From NCBI GenBank assembly GCA_029248405.1, contig JAQWJJ010000006.1, positions 1-64,000 on the forward strand: a DNA stretch of 64,000 bases, in the 5' to 3' direction. The DNA comes from Flavobacteriaceae bacterium (GTDB lineage: Bacteria > Bacteroidota > Bacteroidia > Flavobacteriales > Flavobacteriaceae). The notes under the pieces are model-generated. The model made no database searches. It was not told the origin of the DNA and saw nothing but the letters and a program-made list of their open reading frames with translations. Of this stretch, positions 54,125 to 63,031 are shown one piece after another. Numbering within the stretch: position 1 is the stretch's first letter; the number at the start of each line of letters is the position of its first letter. Both the position numbers and the translations under genes were made by a program.

Positions 54125-54664
54125 CTAAAACTTTCCTTTAAAGCTTTGTTGATAAGCTTCCCAAGATTCTTGTGTGGTCAGTTCCTTGTAATCATCATTA
54201 GCAATCATTTTCAAGAAAATCTCCAGATCCTCTGGAGATCGATAACCAGGAATTGCTTGAATGACGGCACCCGTTTCGGTAAAAAATACAAGACTTGGAT
54301 AGGCATTGATTTTGAGCGCATCAGCAAAAAAATGCTGTGCATTACGCCCTTTACGTTCAGGTTGGTAATTGGGGTTGGTATAGGTAAAATTATTATATGT
54401 CACAGGCTCAGTACCTTCGCCATTGAACTTTACAGCATAATAATGCTCATTGATGAAACGGATCAATTTCTTGTGCGTGAAGGTTTTTTTATCCAATAAC
54501 TTGCAGGGGCCACACCATTCGGTGTAGACGTCCATAAAAATCTTCTTAGGCACACGCTTTTGAGCTGCCAAAGCTTCATTCATAGTCATCCACTTGATTT
54601 GTGCTTGGCCAAGGCCAGTACTCAACAGCAATAATAAAACCCAAAAAATACGGACTTGCTTCAT
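54125..54664 (-). CDS. Periplasmic thioredoxin-like protein (second of tandem pair)
   Basis: A 179-aa thioredoxin-fold protein with a signal peptide (about 1-22, ending GQAQ) and active site WCGPC (C51, C54). Features shared with the upstream paralog include the MNEALAAQK segment before the fold, the AVKFNGEG stretch, an INAYPSLVFF cis-Pro loop and the closing GYRSPEDLEIFLK. It probably reduces or isomerises envelope disulfides; substrates unknown. Its start overlaps the upstream stop by one base (TAATG). Confidence 0.9.
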   Translation of the reverse strand: MKQVRIFWVLLLLLSTGLGQAQIKWMTMNEALAAQKRVPKKIFMDVYTEWCGPCKLLDKKTFTHKKLIRFINEHYYAVKFNGEGTEPVTYNNFTYTNPNYQPERKGRNAQHFFADALKINAYPSLVFFTETGAVIQAIPGYRSPEDLEIFLKMIANDDYKELTTQESWEAYQQSFKGKF

Positions 54665-55203
54665 TAATTAAATGTGGGGCTAAAATTATCAATATAGGCT
54701 TGGTATTCCTCTTGAGTTCTGATGGTTTTCCATAAATCAGTCCCAAAAAATTTGAGAAACACTTCCAATTGCTCAGGTTTTCGATAACCCCGGACACGCT
54801 TAATGAGGTCGCCATTTTCGTCCAAAAACATTACCGTTGGATAGGCAGAGATGTCGAAATACCGGCTTAAGTCATGCACAGAATTTCGTTTTTTGGCTTT
54901 AGCAGGATCATATCGTGCATTGCGAAAAAGGCGATTTTTATAAAAAACCTCTTGATCTCCTTCTGCATTGAATTTTACGGGATAAAAATGTGTGTTGATG
55001 TACGCCGCAACATCCTTTTGAGCAAACGTGTTGCGATCATACAATTTACAGGGTCCACACCAAACCGTGTACATGTCTACAAAGATTTTTTTAGGTTGTG
55101 TTTTTTGGGCCTCTAGAGCTTCCGCAAAAGACATCCATTCTATGCCTTGAGCAGAAACAGCAAAAGTCATCAGCAACCAAACAAAAATAATCAATCTTCC
55201 CAT
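54664..55203 (-). CDS. Periplasmic thioredoxin-like protein (first of tandem pair)
   Basis: A 179-aa protein with a signal peptide (about 1-19, ending VSAQG) and active site WCGPC (C49, C52), clearly paralogous to the next gene over the whole length (MSFAEALEAQK, PVKFNAEGD, ISAYPTVMFL, GYRKPEQLEVFLK). The frame is open to 55365, but that extension overlaps the POT transporter and hides the signal peptide, so I start at 55203. A 71-bp structured gap separates it from the POT gene. Confidence 0.9.
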   Translation of the reverse strand: MGRLIIFVWLLMTFAVSAQGIEWMSFAEALEAQKTQPKKIFVDMYTVWCGPCKLYDRNTFAQKDVAAYINTHFYPVKFNAEGDQEVFYKNRLFRNARYDPAKAKKRNSVHDLSRYFDISAYPTVMFLDENGDLIKRVRGYRKPEQLEVFLKFFGTDLWKTIRTQEEYQAYIDNFSPTFN

Positions 55204-55220
55204 GATTTTTCTTTTAAGTA

Positions 55221-55269
55221 CACCAGACAAAAGACGGTCCAAAATACTGGTGCCTTTTGCCTGGGACCG
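55221..55269 (-). repeat. Overlapping inverted repeats in the leader of the thioredoxin pair
   Basis: In the 71-bp gap after the POT gene three inverted-repeat pairs overlap: CACCAG (55221-55226) with CTGGTG (55247-55252); CCAGaCAAAAG (55223-55233) with CTTTTGcCTGG (55254-55264); CGGTCC (55235-55240) with GGACCG (55264-55269). The first two share bases, so they are mutually exclusive. No T-tract follows. Confidence 0.45.
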
Positions 55270-55274
55270 AATAG

Positions 55275-57023
55275 TTAATGTACGCCATGCATCAAACGCT
55301 TGATCACGGGGGACAATACCATTGCCAATACTGAAAAACCAACCGCAACGACTGTCAATATCCAAAAGAAGCTACTCAAGCCCTCAGTTTGGGCAATCTG
55401 CTCAGACGCTTCACCAAAAACCCCAGCAAGTTTCATTCCTATGGCCACAGCCAGATACCAGATGCCAAACATCATGGCAATCATGCGACCAGGAACCAAT
55501 TTACTCACGTACGACAAGGCAACTGGTGAAATACAAAGTTCTCCCATGGTATGAAAAAAGTAAACCAAAATCAACCATATGATGCTGACCGACGCCGTCT
55601 TCGCACCAACGGGAATGTCTGAAGCACCGACAGCCACACAAGCCATTCCAATTCCAAGAAGAAGCATACCAATGGCGTATTTCATGTTCGCGCTCGGGTT
55701 GTATTTGCTTTCCCACCACTTTGAAAATAATGGGGCAAAAGTAATGATATAAAGAGAGTTCAAAATACCAAACCACGAGGCATCTATTTCTGCAACACCC
55801 TGATTGAATTTGTCGTAAAGTCGAAATAAGCCAATGGCCCAGATGATGACAAAACTCAGTGCCAAAATCAAATTAGAGGCCGTATATTTTTTGAACGTCT
55901 TGCCAAAAAGCTTAATCAAAACATAGGTGATCACCGTCAGAGGGATGATGGTGATCAGCGCATCGACAATTTTAAATACCATTGCTGAGTTGCCTTCTAA
56001 AATGCGGTCGGTATAGTCTCGCGCGAATATGGTCAAAGAACTTGGCGCCTGCTCAAAAATCGCCCAAAAGAAAATTGTGATCAAGGCAAAAAAGATCACC
56101 GCAATCATTCGGTGCATTGTGACCTTATCATACCGGGGCAAACGAATGCCCAAAACCAAGAGAAACAAGATCAGCGCTGTGACAATCATCACCGTAGAGC
56201 CCTCAACACCCATGAGACTGAAATTGAATATATTATAAGCGCCTTCAGAAATTTTAGAAACAGGATCATTGAGGATCCAGGTCAAGCCGATAGCTGCCGA
56301 GACAAAAATGAGGGCCATCTGAACATTAGTAAAAGGGTTGAGCTTAGGCTCATCAGGACCTAAAGTTTCAGCGCTGCTCTCATTCTTCTGTGGCTTTAAT
56401 CCAATCTTCCCAAAAATGTTTTTTGCCCACCAGAACTGTAAAAGTCCAAAGAGCATAAAAATACCGGCAAGACCAAAACCCCAAGACCATCCGACTTGTT
56501 CGCCCATGTAACCGCATAATAGAATGCCTAAAAACGCTCCAGCATTAACGCCCATATAAAAAATCGTGTAAGCACCGTCTTTCTTTTCGGGTCGTTCAGC
56601 ATACATTTCAGAGATGATAGAAGTCATATTTGGCTTGAAGAAACCATTACCAATAACCAAAAACACCAAACCAGAATAAATGAAAAAAGTAGATTCTAGT
56701 GCCATACTCGCATGTCCTATTGTCATGAGTAATGCACCAATTAGCACGGCATAGCGGTAACCAATCTTCTTGTCTGCCATATAGCCCCCTAAGAGTGTTG
56801 ACAAATAGACTAAAGAGGTGTAGGTGCCAAAAATAGCAAAAGCATATTCTCTTGGCCAGCCCCAACCGTTGTCCATAAGGGAAGCTGTAAAGAACATGAC
56901 CAACAGACCGCGCATGCCATAATAGGAAAAACGTTCCCACATCTCGGTGAAAAATAAAACAAACAAACCTGTTGGATGGCCAAGAACTTTGTCCTTGAAT
57001 AGCATTTCTACATCTGAATTCAT
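55275..57023 (-). CDS. POT-family proton-dependent peptide transporter (582 aa)
   Basis: A 582-aa inner-membrane di/tripeptide:proton symporter of the PTR2/POT family with about 14 helices. The signature FFTEMWERFSYYGMRGLL (ExxERFxYYG) is at residues 25-42, and FFKPNMTSIISEMY and GELCISPVALSYVSKLVPG are the other conserved parts. A longer central loop (about 210-235, Lys/Glu-rich) distinguishes it from the paralog upstream. It lies 34 bp after that paralog. Confidence 0.95.
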   Translation of the reverse strand: MNSDVEMLFKDKVLGHPTGLFVLFFTEMWERFSYYGMRGLLVMFFTASLMDNGWGWPREYAFAIFGTYTSLVYLSTLLGGYMADKKIGYRYAVLIGALLMTIGHASMALESTFFIYSGLVFLVIGNGFFKPNMTSIISEMYAERPEKKDGAYTIFYMGVNAGAFLGILLCGYMGEQVGWSWGFGLAGIFMLFGLLQFWWAKNIFGKIGLKPQKNESSAETLGPDEPKLNPFTNVQMALIFVSAAIGLTWILNDPVSKISEGAYNIFNFSLMGVEGSTVMIVTALILFLLVLGIRLPRYDKVTMHRMIAVIFFALITIFFWAIFEQAPSSLTIFARDYTDRILEGNSAMVFKIVDALITIIPLTVITYVLIKLFGKTFKKYTASNLILALSFVIIWAIGLFRLYDKFNQGVAEIDASWFGILNSLYIITFAPLFSKWWESKYNPSANMKYAIGMLLLGIGMACVAVGASDIPVGAKTASVSIIWLILVYFFHTMGELCISPVALSYVSKLVPGRMIAMMFGIWYLAVAIGMKLAGVFGEASEQIAQTEGLSSFFWILTVVAVGFSVLAMVLSPVIKRLMHGVH

Positions 57024-57057
57024 AAATTATATTTTTTTAGTTAGTGAGTAGTGCTCA

Positions 57058-58392
57058 TTAATGCTCTTGATCTTCTGCACCGTGGGTCAAAGTTTCGAGT
57101 TTTTTGCGGAATAACAAAACGACGAGTCCAAAGGCCACACAAAATACAGCAATGCCGGTAAATATAGTCAGCTCTCCGTAAGACGAAGCCGATTCACCCA
57201 GCAATCCTGCCACCTTATTACCAAATCCAGTCATGGCAAAGTAGACGCCCATCATCAAGGAACCATATTTGAGAGGGGCCAGTTTAGTGATGTATGAAAG
57301 AGCCACTGGGGAGATACAAAGTTCTCCAACGGTGTGGAAGAGATATGCCAAGACTAACCAATACATCGCCGATGATCCTGTTGATTCGAATTGTGATGCC
57401 GCTGCAGACATAAAAAAGAATCCCGTACCCATTATGATCAATCCAATGATCATTTTGAACAAGGCTGTAGAGAGTAATCCTTTGAGCTTGCGCTTGGCCC
57501 AATAACCTGCTACTGTGGTCCCCAAAAATATAATAAACATCGCGTTCAATGATTGGAACCATGAGGCGGGCACTTCATAACCCATCAGCATTCGATTGGT
57601 GTTTTCTTTGGCATAAATATTCATCAGACCTCCTGCCTGCTCAAAAGCACCCCAGAAAACAATCACCAACAGAAACGACAGGAACAAGACCACTACTCTG
57701 TCTTTTTCTACTTTATTGAGCGGTCTGTTGATGGCCTCCTTTTCTTCAGCATTTTGAGAATTCCCCAGGAAATTACCCACATTAGCCAAGTGCTTTTGAC
57801 CCAAAAGGTATTGGATAAGCCCTAGAGTCATGCCGATTCCTGCTAGACCAAAACCGTAATGCCACCCATGGACCTCACCCACATAACCGACAATTATACT
57901 CGCCAAAAATGCCCCCATATTAATGCCAATATAGAAGACTGTAAATCCTTTATCTCTTCTTATATCTCCAGTTTTGTAAAGCCCCCCAACCATCGATGAG
58001 ATGTTGGGCTTTAACAAACCTACTCCGGCGATTATTAATGAAAGACCGGTATAAAATGCCCACATTTGCTCGATAGCAAGAATACTATGTCCCGCGACAA
58101 GAAGGATGCCGCCATAAAGCACAGATTTCTTCTGACCTAAAAATTTATCAGCAATCCAACCGCCAGGAATAGAGGCCACGTAGACTAACATGGTATACCA
58201 ACCATAAAGCGCTAGGGCACTTTCATTGGTCCACCCCAGCCCTGCGTTCTCTGGATCTGTCGTCTGGGCCACTAAATAAAGAACTAAAATGGCGCGCATT
58301 CCATAGTAACTGAATCGCTCCCACATTTCAGTAAAGAAGAGCACAAAAAGTCCTTTTGGATGGCCGAATATTTCTTGATTGGTTGTTGTCAT
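57058..58392 (-). CDS. POT-family proton-dependent peptide transporter (444 aa)
   Basis: A 444-aa POT transporter of about 12 helices, paralog of the next gene. FFTEMWERFSYYGMRAIL (residues 18-35), LLKPNISSMVGGLY and GELCISPVALSYITKLAP are present. It imports di- and tripeptides, which the dipeptidyl-peptidase encoded 21 bp upstream would generate. It is shorter than its paralog mainly in the central region. Confidence 0.95.
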   Translation of the reverse strand: MTTTNQEIFGHPKGLFVLFFTEMWERFSYYGMRAILVLYLVAQTTDPENAGLGWTNESALALYGWYTMLVYVASIPGGWIADKFLGQKKSVLYGGILLVAGHSILAIEQMWAFYTGLSLIIAGVGLLKPNISSMVGGLYKTGDIRRDKGFTVFYIGINMGAFLASIIVGYVGEVHGWHYGFGLAGIGMTLGLIQYLLGQKHLANVGNFLGNSQNAEEKEAINRPLNKVEKDRVVVLFLSFLLVIVFWGAFEQAGGLMNIYAKENTNRMLMGYEVPASWFQSLNAMFIIFLGTTVAGYWAKRKLKGLLSTALFKMIIGLIIMGTGFFFMSAAASQFESTGSSAMYWLVLAYLFHTVGELCISPVALSYITKLAPLKYGSLMMGVYFAMTGFGNKVAGLLGESASSYGELTIFTGIAVFCVAFGLVVLLFRKKLETLTHGAEDQEH

Positions 58393-58413
58393 CGTGTTGT
58401 ATTAAAAATTAAA

Positions 58414-60621
58414 TTATTGGTTATTGGTTGTTGTATGCAGCAATTTAGTGCTGACAAAGTCGGTCATAGTGCGATAAAGGTTAAGACTTGTTCGGCCGCC
58501 ACGAATGCCATGATTCTTGTCCGGATAAATCCTCCATTGGAAATCCTTATCTGCTTCTATCAAGGCATCAATAAGCTGCATGGAGTTTTGTAAATGGACA
58601 TTATCATCGGCACTGCCGTGGATCAATAGCAAATCACCTTCCATATCTGCCACATGCGATATTGGTGAATTATCATCGTAACCCGAGGGATTATCTTGGG
58701 GTAACCCCATATATCGTTCCGTGTAAATGGTATCGTAATAGCGCCAAGAGGTCACAGGAGCGACCGAAATGGCCATAGCAAAGATTCCTTGTCCCTGAAA
58801 AAGAGCATTGGCAGACATAAATCCTCCATAACTCCAACCCCATATACCGATGCGGTCTTGAGCCACATAAGGCAGCTTTGAGAGTGTTCTTGCCACTGCT
58901 ATTTGGTCTTGCACCTCATATTTACCCAACTCAAATTGAGTCATTTTTTTAAAATCCCGTCCCTTAAAACCTGTACCTCGACCATCAACACATACGACAA
59001 TCAGGCCCTGTTGCACCAACAATTGGTGCCAGTAATCTCGTTGGCCTCCCCAACGATCCGCAACACTTTGTGAACCCGGTCCACTATATTGAAACAACAA
59101 AACCGGATACGACTTGGTCGGATCAAAATCTGTTGGTTTGATTGTATACATATTGAGGGATTCGTCATTAATGTTGATGACCGAAAACTCCTTAGGTGCC
59201 ACATCATAGCGGGCCAACTCATTGATCAATTCTTGATTATTGATTAAAGTTCTTAAGAGGCCACCATCTAAAGCACGATGCAATGTATATTGATTGGGTT
59301 GGTTACTGCTGCTGAAGGTCTGTATAAAGTAACCAAAACCTTTACTAAATGCCGCAGTATTGGTTCCGAGGTTCTGAGACAACCGAACCTTATTCTTTCC
59401 AGAAATACTCACAGAATAAAGGTCACGGTATAAGCTGCCACGCTCTGTACTCTGAAAATAAAGACGTCCTGTCTGAGGATCAAATCCATAGAATGCCGTC
59501 ACTTCCCATGGACCACTGGTGATTTGACGGATCAACTTACCATCTCGGGCATAATGATACAAATGCCGCCATCCATCGGATTCACTTGACAGGATAAAGC
59601 TATTATCATTCAAGTAAAGGAGATCATCTTCGACCGAAACATAAGCGTCATCTCGCTCCGTATGCACCAAATTTGCATTTCCGTCTTGGATGTCGACAAA
59701 AATCAAGTCCAATTGATCCTGTGCTCTATTGGACAGCAAGACACTGAACACTTCATGATCTTTGGTCCATGTTAATCTTGGGATGTAGGCGTAATTGTGA
59801 GCAGTGAGATCAATATTGCGCACTCTAGCAGCACCCAAATCATAGAGGTGCAATGAAACAGTGGCGTTGGCGGTTCCTGCCTTTGGGTATTTAAAAACAC
59901 TCTGTTGCGGATAAAGTCCCTCTCCATAGACATCCATAGAAAACTCCATTACCGCCTCTTCATCAAACTTGAGGTAGGCAATATGCGTTCCTTCTGGGGA
60001 CCATTCAAATGCCCGAACAAACGCAAACTCCTCTTCATAAACCCAATCTGTAAGGCCGTTAATGATTTTATTTTTCTGACCATCTTCGGTCACACGTATT
60101 GTTTCCTCTAGCAAAAGATCGCGATAATAAATATCATTTTCCTTAACAAAGGCCACCTTGGTGCCGTCGGGGCTAAATACTGGCTCTTGAATCCAATCCT
60201 TCGAGAGCAATACGAGTGTATTATCAGCGCGATTATAAACATAATAACGCCCTAAAGTAGAGCGGCGGTAAACGGCTTTCAGCTCGGCGGCAATTAAAAT
60301 ATGTTTTTCATCACTGCTTAAAGCATAATCGACAATCCTGGTCAGCTCATCAAAGTCACCACAACGAAATAAGGCCGATTCAAAATCACCCGTTGCGTAA
60401 TTATATTGCGCCAAAGTGTTGTTGTAGCCATTCTGATCTGATTGTATGACCGTAAAAAACTCGCCATCTGCCATCGAACGCAATTCCGTCAATCCCTCAG
60501 GAAAGAAAGTACCACTCATGATTTCTTCCAACGAAAAATCCTTGTTTTGCGCGCTGATCAAAGATGATCCGAAAATGACGATCACCAAAATTAGGCGCAT
60601 CGGAAATGAGGTTATTGGCAT
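58414..60621 (-). CDS. Dipeptidyl-peptidase IV family serine peptidase (S9)
   Basis: A 735-aa periplasmic or outer-surface peptidase: signal peptide (about 1-24, ending SLISAQN), beta-propeller (about 60-480) with the dipeptide-anchoring Glu motif YEEEF, and a C-terminal alpha/beta-hydrolase with S597 in GWSYGG, Asp in GSADDNVH and His in KNHGI. It releases N-terminal X-Pro or X-Ala dipeptides. M8 (60600) is an alternative start with an equally good signal peptide. It heads a group with two POT transporters, an evident peptide-utilisation unit. No T9SS sorting domain. Confidence 0.94.
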   Translation of the reverse strand: MPITSFPMRLILVIVIFGSSLISAQNKDFSLEEIMSGTFFPEGLTELRSMADGEFFTVIQSDQNGYNNTLAQYNYATGDFESALFRCGDFDELTRIVDYALSSDEKHILIAAELKAVYRRSTLGRYYVYNRADNTLVLLSKDWIQEPVFSPDGTKVAFVKENDIYYRDLLLEETIRVTEDGQKNKIINGLTDWVYEEEFAFVRAFEWSPEGTHIAYLKFDEEAVMEFSMDVYGEGLYPQQSVFKYPKAGTANATVSLHLYDLGAARVRNIDLTAHNYAYIPRLTWTKDHEVFSVLLSNRAQDQLDLIFVDIQDGNANLVHTERDDAYVSVEDDLLYLNDNSFILSSESDGWRHLYHYARDGKLIRQITSGPWEVTAFYGFDPQTGRLYFQSTERGSLYRDLYSVSISGKNKVRLSQNLGTNTAAFSKGFGYFIQTFSSSNQPNQYTLHRALDGGLLRTLINNQELINELARYDVAPKEFSVININDESLNMYTIKPTDFDPTKSYPVLLFQYSGPGSQSVADRWGGQRDYWHQLLVQQGLIVVCVDGRGTGFKGRDFKKMTQFELGKYEVQDQIAVARTLSKLPYVAQDRIGIWGWSYGGFMSANALFQGQGIFAMAISVAPVTSWRYYDTIYTERYMGLPQDNPSGYDDNSPISHVADMEGDLLLIHGSADDNVHLQNSMQLIDALIEADKDFQWRIYPDKNHGIRGGRTSLNLYRTMTDFVSTKLLHTTTNNQ

Positions 60622-60724
60622 TCGAAAAATTTTGTTGTTAAAAGAGTTATGAAATATAAGGTTTTTATGACAATTTTAAAGCGCTCCAGATAGGGAAACA
60701 TAGACAAATGCCTCCCAAATACAT

Positions 60725-60732
60725 TATATTTG
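60725..60732 (+). promoter_or_regulatory. -7 promoter box of the HMG-CoA reductase operon
   Basis: Perfect TATATTTG, predicting a leader of about 17 nt before the ATG at 60753. No TTG at the -33 distance. Confidence 0.5.
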
Positions 60733-60752
60733 TCAGATAAGGAAAGGTAATT

Positions 60753-62069
60753 ATGTCTTCGAAAAGTATTTCAGGTTTTTCAAAAAAATCAAAATCGGAA
60801 AAAATAAACTGGCTTGTGGCACAGTATCTCGACAGCTCACCCCAGGCACATGATCTTTTGACCACATACTGGCATCCCGATGCTGAACTGCAACAGAAAC
60901 ACGATGAGTTCATCGAAAATACATTGTCAAACTTCTACATGCCATTTGCGATTGCGCCAAACTTCCAAATCAATGGCGACATTTATGCCCTGCCTATGGT
61001 GATAGAAGAAAGCTCTGTAGTGGCTGCTGCAAGTTATGCCGCAAAGTTTTGGATGAAACGTGGCGGCTTCTCTGTTCAGGTAATTTCTACCACTAAATCT
61101 GGACAAATTCATCTGACTTACTCGGGTCAAAAAGAAGCATTAACTGCATATTTTGAGCGCGTACGGCCCGCATTGATCGAAAGCATAGAACCGCTCTCAA
61201 AAAGCATGAAAAAGCGCGGCGGTGGCCTGTTGGACCTCCAACTTGAATCACGTACTGAAGACCTCAAGGACTATTACCTGATCGATGCAACTTTCGAAAC
61301 TAAGGATGCCATGGGGGCTAATTTCATCAATAGCTGCCTTGAACAAATTGCCGCTCATTTTTCGGCCAATGCCATTATTGCTCCTGAATTTGAAAATACA
61401 CAAATACGACCTCAAGTCGTTATGAGTATTTTATCCAACCATGTTCCAGAATGCTTGGTCCGTGCTCAAGTCTCTTGCCCTTTAGAAGATTTATCACAAG
61501 AAGGGTTAAGCGGTCAAGAGTTTGCCGAAAAATTTGTTCAGGCCATTCGGATTGCCGAGACAGAAACACGTCGTGCCGTAACCCATAACAAGGGCATCAT
61601 GAATGGTGTGGACGCAGTAGTATTGGCCACTGGTAATGATTTCAGAGCGGTCGAGGCAGGAGTGCATGCGTACGCCGCACAAAAAGGACATTACCAAAGT
61701 TTGAGTCACGCCAAGATTCAAGATGGGCAATTTATTTTTTGGCTAGAATTACCACTTGCCTTAGGGACTGTTGGTGGATTGACTAAATTACACCCTTTGG
61801 TACAGGTTTCCATGGCTCTGCTGGGACATCCTGATGCCCCACAACTCATGCGCATCATCGCTGTAGCCGGACTTGCTCAGAACTTTGCAGCCGTCAGATC
61901 ACTCGTTACCACTGGCATCCAAAAAGGGCACATGAAAATGCACTTATTGAATTTACTCAACCAAGCTGAAGCGACAACAACTGAAAAAGAAAAAGCTGCT
62001 GTACATTTTAGAGATCATGAAATATCAAATAGAACCGTCGCCGATTATCTCGACTCATTAAGAAATTAA
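60753..62069 (+). CDS. Hydroxymethylglutaryl-CoA reductase, class II type
   Basis: A 438-aa cytoplasmic enzyme interconverting HMG-CoA and mevalonate. Class II signatures: MVIEESSVVAAAS (catalytic Glu at 85/86), DAMGANFINSCLE, HNKGIMNGVDAVVLATGND with catalytic K280 and D296, and GTVGGLTKLHP. Database labels often call this class degradative, but in Bacteroidota with a mevalonate pathway it is used for isoprenoid synthesis. The GYDIA kinase gene follows with no gap. Confidence 0.94.
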   Translation: MSSKSISGFSKKSKSEKINWLVAQYLDSSPQAHDLLTTYWHPDAELQQKHDEFIENTLSNFYMPFAIAPNFQINGDIYALPMVIEESSVVAAASYAAKFWMKRGGFSVQVISTTKSGQIHLTYSGQKEALTAYFERVRPALIESIEPLSKSMKKRGGGLLDLQLESRTEDLKDYYLIDATFETKDAMGANFINSCLEQIAAHFSANAIIAPEFENTQIRPQVVMSILSNHVPECLVRAQVSCPLEDLSQEGLSGQEFAEKFVQAIRIAETETRRAVTHNKGIMNGVDAVVLATGNDFRAVEAGVHAYAAQKGHYQSLSHAKIQDGQFIFWLELPLALGTVGGLTKLHPLVQVSMALLGHPDAPQLMRIIAVAGLAQNFAAVRSLVTTGIQKGHMKMHLLNLLNQAEATTTEKEKAAVHFRDHEISNRTVADYLDSLRN

Positions 62070-62981
62070 ATGAATCATTACTACAGTCATGGAAAGCTAT
62101 TATTGGCGGGAGAATATGCTGTTTTAGATGGTGTTTTGGCCTTGGCCCTCCCCACGGTATTTGGTCAGTCTTTGACCATCTTAGACCATGAAGTACCCGG
62201 GCAATTGATTTGGGAGAGCTATCAGTCTGATGGCGTCCTGTGGTTTTCTGGCCAGATGGATGCCGATGAACTTCGCTTTAAGATTTGTTCTGATGCCACC
62301 ATTGGTCAACGCCTCGAGCGTCTGTTCAAGAGCGCTCGCTCATTAAATCCTAGTTTTTTGACAAAAGGCGAAGGACATAAAGCCTCAAGTCAATTGGAGT
62401 TTCCAAATAATTGGGGCCTTGGCAGTTCCTCTACCTTGATCAATAATATCGCACAATGGGCCGAGGTCAATCCTTACACCTTGTCGAATTTGAGTTTTGG
62501 AGGCAGTGGTTATGATATCGCTGCAGCGCAAAATACTCAAGTCTTCACTTACCAAAATATAGATAATACACCTATTGTGCGCCCCATAACCTTACCTTGG
62601 ACCTTTACCCAAAATATTTACTTTGTCTATCTCAACAAAAAACAAGACAGTAGATTGGCAATAGAACGATACCGACGGCATGAGATGAAGCAAGAGTGGC
62701 GCAATAGAATTGATGCGTGTGTGGCATCAATTATTAAAGTGAAAAGCCTCGAGCACATGATTCCACTGATTCAAGAGCATGAGCAGTTGATCAGTCAAGC
62801 ACTTGGTCTGAAAACGATCCAAGAACGCTTGTTTCAGGACTATACTGGTGTGATCAAAAGCTTAGGCGGATGGGGCGGTGATTTCATCATGGCTATTGGG
62901 CCTGATCATACGCCAGAATACTTCAATAAACTGGGTTATCAGACGGTTATTTCCTTTGATGAGATGACCCAAAAAAAATAG
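62070..62981 (+). CDS. GYDIA-family GHMP kinase, probable mevalonate-pathway kinase
   Basis: A 303-aa GHMP-superfamily kinase. Motif 1 HGKLLLAGEYAVLDG at the N-terminus, ATP-binding motif 2 WGLGSSSTLIN around residue 115, and SGYDIAAAQ, which gives the GYDIA family its name. Members are found beside HMG-CoA reductase in flavobacteria and are presumed mevalonate or phosphomevalonate kinases; the exact substrate cannot be read from the sequence. It starts on the base after the reductase stop. Confidence 0.88.
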   Translation: MNHYYSHGKLLLAGEYAVLDGVLALALPTVFGQSLTILDHEVPGQLIWESYQSDGVLWFSGQMDADELRFKICSDATIGQRLERLFKSARSLNPSFLTKGEGHKASSQLEFPNNWGLGSSSTLINNIAQWAEVNPYTLSNLSFGGSGYDIAAAQNTQVFTYQNIDNTPIVRPITLPWTFTQNIYFVYLNKKQDSRLAIERYRRHEMKQEWRNRIDACVASIIKVKSLEHMIPLIQEHEQLISQALGLKTIQERLFQDYTGVIKSLGGWGGDFIMAIGPDHTPEYFNKLGYQTVISFDEMTQKK

Positions 62982-63006
62982 GGACACACTATGTGCCTCC
63001 CTATTT
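62976..63006. terminator. Bidirectional terminator between the mevalonate genes and the PpiD-like gene
   Basis: Arms AAATAGGGA (62976-62984) and TCCCTATTT (62998-63006), with an inner CACA/TGTG pairing. T/A-rich flanks on both sides suit both convergent genes. The left arm includes the kinase stop codon. Confidence 0.75.
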
Positions 63007-63031
63007 AATATTTTATCAACGCCGTTTTTTA

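Noticed and set aside
55204-55365. Extension of the first thioredoxin gene into the POT transporter
   Set aside because: It would hide the signal peptide; the paralog is the same length (179 aa) without it.
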